DNA of 15,385 bases. It comes from JTS-RE37 sp041743425. Its GTDB lineage: Bacteria; Bacteroidota; Bacteroidia; Flavobacteriales; Flavobacteriaceae. Below, piece by piece: positions 1 through 6,105 of the stretch. The position numbers were made by a program, and so were the translations under genes. The notes beneath the pieces are model-generated. The model made no database searches. It had not been told where the DNA came from and saw only the letters and a list, made by a program, of their open reading frames with translations. The stretch covers positions 1 through 15,385 of the forward strand of contig JBGTMS010000139.1 of assembly GCA_041743425.1 (NCBI GenBank), given 5' to 3'. The number at the start of each line of letters is the position of its first letter. The first letter of the stretch is position 1.

Positions 1-432
1 CTCAGAATTGTAATAATGAGAGGATTTTTCCTGATCGACGGCTATCTCAAATAAATGAACATAGTGATTGGGCTGTATGCCAAGATGTACTTCAATTTGT
101 TGAAGGGCCGGATTTACCGGGCAATCCTCGAGGTAGTGGCATACCATATTCCGGCTGAATTCCGATAACGGGTAGGGGTCACCTTCCGTAAGCTTGACCT
201 GTGAATTTGTTATGGTTTGCTTCCAGAGTTTTAATTCATTGTTCGTCGGGCCATGATCTTTACTTAGCCAGCTGAGTAATTTTGATCTATCCTTCTGCTT
301 CAATGAGGTATCCGTTTCTATGGCCTTCTCGACTACCGCAATTTCCGATACTGACAGAAGATCATCGGACCAGATGACATAAAAAAATGGAATATATTGT
401 AGAATACCGGAAGAATACAGGCTTTTTTGCAT
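1..432 (-). CDS. N-terminal part of a probable acyl-CoA dehydrogenase/oxidase-type protein (partial, tentative)
   Basis: An open minus-strand frame of 144 codons runs from an ATG at 432 off the left edge of the window without a stop. An in-frame TAA lies just upstream of the ATG, so this start is the natural one. The visible part is soluble, with no signal peptide or membrane segment. It begins MQKSLYSSGILQYIPFFYVI followed by WSDDLLSVSE, then a charged helical stretch around residues 30-75. A short 'xWSDxxLSxSE' helix of this kind resembles TerB-like modules, and from memory it also heads the long acyl-CoA oxidase/dehydrogenase proteins of flavobacteria. The catalytic domain would lie outside the window, so the product name rests on recollection of N-terminal resemblance only. 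It is divergent from ruvB and shares the gap 433-597 with it. A weak -7-like box (TAAATTTT, minus strand, 463-456) could serve it. That it is coding is fairly likely; the product is uncertain. Confidence 0.45.
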   Translation of the reverse strand, partial: MQKSLYSSGILQYIPFFYVIWSDDLLSVSEIAVVEKAIETDTSLKQKDRSKLLSWLSKDHGPTNNELKLWKQTITNSQVKLTEGDPYPLSEFSRNMVCHYLEDCPVNPALQQIEVHLGIQPNHYVHLFEIAVDQEKSSHYYNSE

Positions 433-582
433 GAGGGTGAAAATACGATTTTTTTAAAATTTATCGATCCTTTCTCCTTGCCTTGCCATCCTCTGTACCC
501 TCATCCCCTCTCACGCCCTTTGAGCATATTGGTTGTATTCTGTAGAGGGGCGGACATCCTCTTTTTATCTGCCGTCTTTACG

Positions 583-590
583 TATATTTG
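583..590 (+). promoter_or_regulatory. Predicted ruvB promoter, -7 box TATATTTG
   Basis: TATATTTG matches the Bacteroidota -7 consensus TAnnTTTG exactly and ends 7 nt before the ruvB ATG at 598. A T-rich stretch at 562-567 could stand in for the -33 TTTG element, but it is not a clean match. If the box is used, transcription starts within about 4-7 nt of it, giving a leader of only a few bases or none. It also argues against any ruvB start upstream of 598. The rest of the divergent gap 433-597 holds a C/T-rich stretch (about 468-520) and no further gene that I can support. Confidence 0.5.
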
Positions 591-597
591 TTCTGAT

Positions 598-1620
598 ATG
601 AATGAACATCTCGATCCAACTGCTGCTTACTTCTCACCCAAAGAACTGGAAATTGAGAAAGAGTTACGCCCTGTTTCGTTTGATGATTTTACCGGTCAGG
701 AACAGATACTCGAGAATCTGAAAATATTTGTAAAGGCGGCCAACCTGCGAAAAGAGGCGCTGGATCATACATTATTTCATGGACCACCAGGTCTGGGTAA
801 AACCACACTCGCTCATATTCTGGCGAATGAACTGGGGGTAGGTATTAAGATCACTTCAGGACCGGTACTGGATAAGCCGGGCGATCTTGCCGGATTACTG
901 ACAAACCTTGGTGAAAGGGATGTACTCTTCATCGACGAAATACACAGGCTTAGCCCCGTGGTTGAGGAATATTTGTATTCTGCTATGGAGGATTATCGGA
1001 TTGACATCATGATAGAAACGGGTCCCAATGCCAGATCGGTACAAATCAATTTACAACCCTTTACCCTCATTGGAGCGACCACCCGATCCGGGCTGCTGAC
1101 CGCCCCTATGCGAGCAAGATTCGGAATTTCAAGCAGGCTGGAATATTACAGTACGGAGTTGTTGTCCACCATTGCTGTCAGGAGTGCGGAAATTCTAAAA
1201 GTTCCCATCTCCAATGAAGCGGCAATAGAGATAGCAGGGAGAAGCCGGGGAACGCCAAGAATCTGCAATGCGTTGTTGAGACGCGTGCGCGATTTCGCAC
1301 AGATTAAGGGTAGTGGTAACATTGACATGGAGATCTCAAGATATGGGTTGAACGCGCTTCATGTAGATGCCCACGGCCTTGATGAAATGGACAATAAAAT
1401 CCTGACTACCCTTATTGATAAATTCAAGGGAGGGCCTGTTGGCATTACCACCCTCGCCACTGCGGTTTCTGAAAGTGCGGAAACCATCGAGGAAGTCTAT
1501 GAGCCTTTTCTGATTCAACAGGGATTTATCATGAGAACGCCAAGGGGTCGTGAAGTTACTGAAAGGGCCTACCAGCATCTCGGACGAATTAAGGGTTCTC
1601 AGCAACCAGGTTTATTTTAA
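598..1620 (+). CDS. ruvB: Holliday junction branch migration ATPase RuvB
   Basis: RuvB is the hexameric AAA+ motor that pumps DNA through the RuvA-bound Holliday junction during recombinational repair in the cytoplasm. The 340-residue product has the usual family length. Visible are Walker A GPPGLGKT (62-69), Walker B ending in DEIH (113-116), sensor I with GATTRSG (159-165), the RAR segment with the arginine finger at about R174, the sensor II region RGTPRICN (217-224) and the C-terminal winged-helix domain (about 260-330, with GGPVGITTLATAVSE). The frame stays open upstream to a TTG at 427, but that would add 57 residues of atypical composition. The ATG at 598 is preferred because it gives the normal RuvB N-terminus (MNEHLDP) and lies just after a consensus -7 box. 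queG follows after 11 nt, so the two are probably cotranscribed. ruvA is about 9.3 kb downstream rather than adjacent. Confidence 0.97.
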   Translation: MNEHLDPTAAYFSPKELEIEKELRPVSFDDFTGQEQILENLKIFVKAANLRKEALDHTLFHGPPGLGKTTLAHILANELGVGIKITSGPVLDKPGDLAGLLTNLGERDVLFIDEIHRLSPVVEEYLYSAMEDYRIDIMIETGPNARSVQINLQPFTLIGATTRSGLLTAPMRARFGISSRLEYYSTELLSTIAVRSAEILKVPISNEAAIEIAGRSRGTPRICNALLRRVRDFAQIKGSGNIDMEISRYGLNALHVDAHGLDEMDNKILTTLIDKFKGGPVGITTLATAVSESAETIEEVYEPFLIQQGFIMRTPRGREVTERAYQHLGRIKGSQQPGLF

Positions 1621-1631
1621 AAACTGAATTC

Positions 1632-2552
1632 ATGTTGGGTCCGGAATCTTACGCCAAACAGATCAGGGAAGAGGCCTTGCGTCTTGGGTTTCTATCCTGT
1701 GGTATTTCCAGGGCCGAATTTTTAGAGGAGGAAGCGCCCAGACTTGAAGGATGGCTGAACAGGAACATGCATGGAGAAATGTCTTATATGGCCAATCATT
1801 TTGACAAAAGACTTGACCCCCGCTTGCTGGTGGATGGAGCCAAATCAGTGGTTTCACTTCTTCTGAATTACTACCCGGAGAACAGCCAAAAAGATCCGTC
1901 CTACAAATTATCTAAATACGCATACGGTCAGGATTATCATCACGTGATCAAAGAGAAACTCCGACGGTTGCTTTCTTTCATTACGGATAACATAGGGGAG
2001 GTGCACGGCCGTGCCTTCGTAGACTCTGCTCCCGTTCTGGACAAGGCATGGGCGGCAAAAAGTGGCCTCGGATGGATTGGGAAGCATAGCAACTTGTTGA
2101 CACAACAAGTGGGATCTTTCTATTTCATTGCCGAACTTATCCTGGACCTTGAATTGTCTTATGACCATCCGGTCACCGATCACTGCGGTACCTGTACTGC
2201 CTGTCTGGATGCCTGTCCGACAGAGGCCATCATAGCCCCATATGTGGTCGATGGCAGCAAATGTATTTCCTATTTTACCATCGAGTTGAAAAACGAAATT
2301 CCTTCTGAAGTGAAGGGCAAATTTGAGGATTGGATCTTTGGTTGCGATATCTGCCAGGATGTTTGCCCTTGGAACAGGTTTTCAAAATCTCACAATGAAC
2401 CGCTCTTCGATCCTCACCCGGAGCTTTTAGGCATGAACGCCAGGGACTGGAAAGAATTATCTGAAGATGTTTTTAGCAGGGTATTTGAAAAGTCCCCTGT
2501 AAAAAGGGCCGGATTTAATGGTTTGAAGAGAAACATCAACTTTGTGGATTAA
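1632..2552 (+). CDS. queG: Epoxyqueuosine reductase QueG
   Basis: QueG reduces epoxyqueuosine to queuosine in the wobble position of tRNAs for Tyr, His, Asn and Asp, using cobalamin and two [4Fe-4S] clusters. The 306-residue protein shows the family layout: an N-terminal cobalamin-binding part with the segment FVDSAPVLDKAWAAKSGLGW (129-148), whose Asp131 matches the catalytic acid, then a ferredoxin-like domain with CGTCTACLDACP (C185, C188, C191, C195) and a second cysteine set at C211, C238, C241 and C245 (CDICQDVCPWN). All eight cluster cysteines are present. The ATG at 1632 follows the ruvB stop by 11 nt, which suggests a two-gene operon; ruvB next to queG is an arrangement I recall from other flavobacteria. 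The length is slightly short of QueG proteins that carry C-terminal HEAT repeats, so this is the short form. The stop codon lies inside a perfect hairpin. Confidence 0.96.
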   Translation: MLGPESYAKQIREEALRLGFLSCGISRAEFLEEEAPRLEGWLNRNMHGEMSYMANHFDKRLDPRLLVDGAKSVVSLLLNYYPENSQKDPSYKLSKYAYGQDYHHVIKEKLRRLLSFITDNIGEVHGRAFVDSAPVLDKAWAAKSGLGWIGKHSNLLTQQVGSFYFIAELILDLELSYDHPVTDHCGTCTACLDACPTEAIIAPYVVDGSKCISYFTIELKNEIPSEVKGKFEDWIFGCDICQDVCPWNRFSKSHNEPLFDPHPELLGMNARDWKELSEDVFSRVFEKSPVKRAGFNGLKRNINFVD

Positions 2553-2559
2553 AGTTGAT
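2535..2559 (+). terminator. Perfect 9-bp hairpin across the queG stop codon (possible terminator)
   Basis: ATCAACTTT (2535-2543) and AAAGTTGAT (2551-2559) are perfect inverted arms around a 7-nt loop, GTGGATT. The TAA stop of queG (2550-2552) straddles the loop and the 3' arm. No U-tract follows (CCCAAGATCC comes next), so it is not a classic intrinsic terminator. It could slow RNA decay, cause pausing, or act as a weak end of the ruvB-queG transcript. The pairing is seen directly; the role is inferred. Confidence 0.4.
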
Positions 2560-2636
2560 CCCAAGATCCACTACCCAATAATATTTCAACCGGAATTATC
2601 CTTAACAACCTTGGAAAGCACTATATTATGTGTCTG

Positions 2637-2646
2637 TTTCCGGAAA
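2637..2646. promoter_or_regulatory. 10-bp palindrome TTTCCGGAAA upstream of the MFS gene (weak operator candidate)
   Basis: TTTCCGGAAA is a perfect palindrome ending 40 nt before the transporter ATG, and a matching half (AACCGGAA, 2588-2595) lies about 45 nt further upstream. The position suits an operator of a sugar-responsive repressor. A 10-bp palindrome is expected by chance about once per kilobase, so this is only a candidate. The gap 2553-2686 contains no convincing TAnnTTTG box and no small gene. Confidence 0.2.
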
Positions 2647-2686
2647 GAAATCAAGTCCATTACCAACCATTTAGTCATACCAATCG

Positions 2687-4129
2687 ATGAAGCTACGCAA
2701 GCCTGAGTTAAGTTTTTGGCAGATCTGGAATATGAACGTTGGATTCTTCGGGATCCAATTCAGTTTTGGATTGCAGCAGACGGCCGTCAATCCCATCTTC
2801 TCCTTTCTCGGCGCTCACCATGAAGAATTACCCCTGCTCAATCTTGCCGGACCCGTTACCGGCCTGCTTATTCAACCAATAATCGGGGCAATTTCCGATA
2901 AAACCTGGTCCCCAAGATGGGGTCGCAGGAAACCATTTTTTCTGATCGGGGCGATCCTTGCCAGTCTTTGTCTTTTTGCGTTTCCTTACAGTTCGGAATT
3001 ATGGTTCGCGGTTGGCTTGTTGTGGATACTGGATGCTGCCAATAACACCGCCATGGAACCCTACAGGGCTTTTATTGGGGATCAGCTGCCTGAAAAACAA
3101 CTGACCTATGGTTTTCAAATGCAAAGTCTTTTCGTTGGCGCGGGCATAACCCTTGCTAATTTCTCTCTCTTCCTTTTTCAGGATTGGTTTAGCAGCCCTG
3201 TGGCCGGAGGCGGACTTTGTACCACAGCGACGGAAGTGGTTTCAGCAATTCCCACATGGGTTTATTATTCCTTTTTCCTGGGTGCCATCTCTTCCATTGC
3301 CACTGTACTATGGTCGGTGTGGAAAACTCCTGAAATACCCCCAACAGAAGAGGAACTCGCATTCATAAGAAGTAACAGGGAAGGAAAATCCTTAATGGTC
3401 AGAATTTTTGATCCGCTGATAGAAATATATCACGCCATTGGAAAAATGCCAAAGCTGATGTGGAAATTAGCCGCCGTTTACTTCTTTCAATGGTATGCGC
3501 TTTTCGTCTACTGGCAATTCCTCCCTCCGATGCTACGCTCCACACTTTTCAGTATTACCACTGAAGATTCGGATAAGTACGAAACCATAATGCTGTCCTG
3601 TAAATCTGGTGCAGTGATAGGTGCGGCCGATATGTCTTTCGCTCAGAATATCCAATCCCTTTCAGAACAGGCCCTGGCTCAGACAGGCCTCATGAACGGA
3701 ACCTATAATATGGTGACCATGGTTGTGGCACTGGCGCTGGTGCCGGTTGCCCGTATGTACAGCTCTAAAGTAGTATACGTCCTGAGCCTGCTGCTTACCG
3801 GGATAGGGATACTAAGTATGCCCTTCATTGCCCACCCATACGCCTTACTGCTGCCCATGGTCCTTTTTGGCATTGGTTGGGCTGCCATGATGGGAATCCC
3901 CTACGCAATGGTTTCCAAAGTGATTCCGGAAGAAAGAAGGGGTGTATATATGGGGATTGTGAACATGATGATTGTCATCCCCATGCTCATACAAACCGTC
4001 TCTTTCGGATATATCATAAAATATACGCTCAACAATAACGCGGTCAATGCCATCCTGCTCTGCGGTGTATTCTTTATTATCGCTTCGATACTGGCACTAA
4101 GGCTGAATGTCCCGGAAAACGAAAAATAG
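2687..4129 (+). CDS. SLC45/GPH-like MFS sugar transporter
   Basis: This is a 480-residue inner-membrane protein of the major facilitator superfamily, with about 12 hydrophobic segments (roughly 15-40, 52-72, 83-100, 104-122, 145-165, 190-210, 260-282, 340-358, 363-380, 385-408, 420-445 and 452-472). Between segments 2 and 3 is the basic signature RWGRRKPF (77-84), and DAANNTAMEPYRAFIGDQLP (116-135) resembles the conserved helix-4 region of SLC45/GPH sugar:proton symporters. The C-half carries PEERRGVYMGI (414-424), the matching loop of the second repeat. An insertion of about 55 residues (284-340) lies between segments 7 and 8, predicted on the periplasmic side. The substrate is not readable from sequence; an alpha-linked disaccharide such as trehalose, maltose or sucrose is inferred from the family and from the neighbouring GH15 and trehalose synthesis genes. 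It is convergent with the GH15 gene, with a 69-nt gap (4130-4198) that shows no clear terminator. Confidence 0.88.
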   Translation: MKLRKPELSFWQIWNMNVGFFGIQFSFGLQQTAVNPIFSFLGAHHEELPLLNLAGPVTGLLIQPIIGAISDKTWSPRWGRRKPFFLIGAILASLCLFAFPYSSELWFAVGLLWILDAANNTAMEPYRAFIGDQLPEKQLTYGFQMQSLFVGAGITLANFSLFLFQDWFSSPVAGGGLCTTATEVVSAIPTWVYYSFFLGAISSIATVLWSVWKTPEIPPTEEELAFIRSNREGKSLMVRIFDPLIEIYHAIGKMPKLMWKLAAVYFFQWYALFVYWQFLPPMLRSTLFSITTEDSDKYETIMLSCKSGAVIGAADMSFAQNIQSLSEQALAQTGLMNGTYNMVTMVVALALVPVARMYSSKVVYVLSLLLTGIGILSMPFIAHPYALLLPMVLFGIGWAAMMGIPYAMVSKVIPEERRGVYMGIVNMMIVIPMLIQTVSFGYIIKYTLNNNAVNAILLCGVFFIIASILALRLNVPENEK

Positions 4130-4198
4130 TCACAGTATTTCTAAGCAGCCAAAAAATTATCGTTCAGCTTTGCTCAGTATAAGATCATTTGAGGCATA

Positions 4199-6001
4199 CT
4201 ATTCCCGCATCGATTCGAGGATCCGCTCCTGAGAATGCTTCCCCGCGAAATTGGTGGCACATTCAATGAGTGCAAGATGCGAATAGGCCTGAGGGAAATT
4301 ACCGAGCAGTCGCTTGCTCTTAAAATCAATGTCTTCACTGAAAAGCCCAAGGTGATTGCTGTAACTGAGCAATTGATCAAACTGCGCAAGCGCTTTTTCT
4401 TCTTCTCCAATTTTGAACAGACTGTTGATGAACCAGAAAGTGCAGATGGTAAATGAGGAGGAAGGCAAACCAAAATCGTCCTGATTCTTGTAGCGGTATA
4501 ATAGACCGTCATTACTTAATTCCTTCTCGATGGCTTTCACGGTACTGACATATTTTGGATCCCTTGCATTTATGAAACCATAAGACTCCATCAGCAATAC
4601 CGAAGCGTCCAGATCAGAGGAACCGTAAGACTGAACAAAAGCCTGTATGTCTTCATTCCATGCATTTTGATGGATGTCTGCTTTAATTTCCTTTTCCAGG
4701 GCAGTCCATTTTTCAGTTTTGTGGCCCTTATTAAAAATGCGTGCAATTTTCACTGCCCTGTCCAACGCCACCCAGCAAAGTACTTTTGAAAAGGTAAAAT
4801 GGCGATCTTCTGTCCGGAATTCCCATATCCCTTTATCACGTTCCTGCCAGTGATTGGACACAATCCAGACGATCCCTTTGGTGATGCTCCAGAGGTCCTC
4901 TCCGTTCTCCATATCCGTACTGAAATTTATAAGTTGCTCGTAAATCACATCCATCAGAATACCATAGATGTCATTTTGTCTTTGCGCATAAGCAGCATTG
5001 CCTATTCGCACAGGTTTGGACCCCTTATAACCACTTAAATGATCCAGCGTTTCTTCAGTAAGTTTCTTCTCCTTGTTGATGCCGTACATGATTTGCAGTT
5101 TTTCATCCTTATCCGGAATAAGGTCTATGATAAACCGGAGATACCTGCGGGCCACGTTCTTGTGTCCAAGTTCAGATATGACCTTGACTACCATGGAGGC
5201 ATCGCGGATCCAGCAAAACCGGTAGTCCCAGTTGCGTACCTCTCCTATTGTTTCAGGGAGCGAGGTTGTTGGCGCGGCAAGAATCGCCCCGGACTTGTCA
5301 TAACTCAAGAGCTTAAGCGTGATAGCACTGCGACTTATTTCATTGTTGTATTTTTTGTAGGTTGAGGTGTCATTATTCCAGTTGAGCCAATACACTTTGG
5401 TTCTTTCCAGTTCAAGATATATTTTCCGGATATTGGGTTGAAGTAGCTTTTCATTGTAACCCATAAGGAAGTAGCCGTCTTTGGTAATATCGATCTCCCT
5501 TCCCTCCACCACTGCGTTTTTATTATAGGACGTGTAGAGAAACACCGTATCAAATTTTACTGCATGTGTCAGGCTTGCGACAAAGTGATGTTTTACGTAC
5601 GTCTTTGTCTCACCCAAAGCATATTCCAGTTTCGGATCATATTTTACGCGGAACCTGGGTTTTCCGGAAAGGTGCTTTATGTATCGCACAATCTCCGGCG
5701 GAGCGTGATAAGTTCCATTCTCGTTGCGATATCGCGGCATAAAATCACGGATCTCAAAGGCATTGTCCCCCTCTGAAAATCTGGTGATCAACACCGCTGT
5801 ATTTTTTTTATAGCGCTGTTCAATACTATAGGAATCCGCCACGAGAATTTCAAAGCTTCCGCCGATAGTTTCGTCCAGCAGTTTGGCAAACACTGATGAA
5901 GAATCAAATTCCGGGAGGCAACACCAGTCAATACTTCCTGTTTTAGAAATCAATGCCGCGCTTCTGCAGTTCCCGATAATACCGTAGTCTAAATTATCCA
6001 T
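4199..6001 (-). CDS. Glycoside hydrolase family 15 protein (trehalase/glucoamylase-like)
   Basis: This 600-residue cytoplasmic enzyme has no signal peptide. It has the trehalase-type N-terminal domain (about 1-230, opening DYGIIGNCRSAALISKTGSIDWCCLP) only in the form typical of bacterial GH15 proteins, followed by an (alpha/alpha)6 barrel. Barrel motifs include WDYRFCWIRDASM (258-270), GIWEFR (391-396) with Glu394 as the likely general acid, HFTFSKVLCWVALDRA (401-416), and LFSEDID (553-559) with Glu556 as the likely general base, then LLGNFPQAYSHLAL (565-578). Family members hydrolyse alpha-glucosides (glucoamylase, trehalase and related activities) with inversion. The motifs resemble the mycobacterial GH15 trehalase, and the gene is divergent from the trehalose synthase/phosphatase, so trehalose is a reasonable guess but unproven. 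The ATG at 6001 gives the standard N-terminus. All catalytic residues expected for an active enzyme appear present. Confidence 0.92.
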   Translation of the reverse strand: MDNLDYGIIGNCRSAALISKTGSIDWCCLPEFDSSSVFAKLLDETIGGSFEILVADSYSIEQRYKKNTAVLITRFSEGDNAFEIRDFMPRYRNENGTYHAPPEIVRYIKHLSGKPRFRVKYDPKLEYALGETKTYVKHHFVASLTHAVKFDTVFLYTSYNKNAVVEGREIDITKDGYFLMGYNEKLLQPNIRKIYLELERTKVYWLNWNNDTSTYKKYNNEISRSAITLKLLSYDKSGAILAAPTTSLPETIGEVRNWDYRFCWIRDASMVVKVISELGHKNVARRYLRFIIDLIPDKDEKLQIMYGINKEKKLTEETLDHLSGYKGSKPVRIGNAAYAQRQNDIYGILMDVIYEQLINFSTDMENGEDLWSITKGIVWIVSNHWQERDKGIWEFRTEDRHFTFSKVLCWVALDRAVKIARIFNKGHKTEKWTALEKEIKADIHQNAWNEDIQAFVQSYGSSDLDASVLLMESYGFINARDPKYVSTVKAIEKELSNDGLLYRYKNQDDFGLPSSSFTICTFWFINSLFKIGEEEKALAQFDQLLSYSNHLGLFSEDIDFKSKRLLGNFPQAYSHLALIECATNFAGKHSQERILESMRE

Positions 6002-6105
6002 TCAATAAAAAATCTTGATTCAAATGGACAATCAATTGTAATTGCCCCCCTTTTTGTCGAAATTTAGAAAATTAATAATCAAATAAAAACCAAAAGTGCC
6101 GAATA
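6002..6105. promoter_or_regulatory. Divergent promoter region between GH15 and the trehalose synthase gene
   Basis: This 104-nt AT-rich gap must hold the start signals for both genes. On the minus strand TACAATTG (6040-6033) matches the -7 consensus at 7 of 8 positions counting the two free bases, with TTTC 18 nt upstream as a weak -33 element; it would give GH15 a leader of about 30 nt. Within that leader, TTGATT (6015-6020) and AATCAA (6030-6035) form an inverted repeat with a 9-nt spacer. For the plus-strand gene I find TTTG at 6053-6056 but no convincing -7 box. A C-run (6045-6050) sits between the two sides. Confidence 0.4.

Noticed and set aside
427..597. TTG-initiated 57-residue extension of RuvB
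   Set aside because: Composition is atypical (Pro/His/Leu/Phe-rich), RuvB proteins begin near MNEHLDP, and a consensus -7 promoter box lies inside the extension.
4130..4198. Bidirectional terminator in the convergent MFS/GH15 gap
   Set aside because: No stem of useful length was found by eye; only a 4-bp CTCA/TGAG pairing with a long loop.
5039..5365. 108-codon plus-strand open frame inside the GH15 gene
   Set aside because: It is antisense to conserved GH15 catalytic-domain sequence and has no family resemblance.
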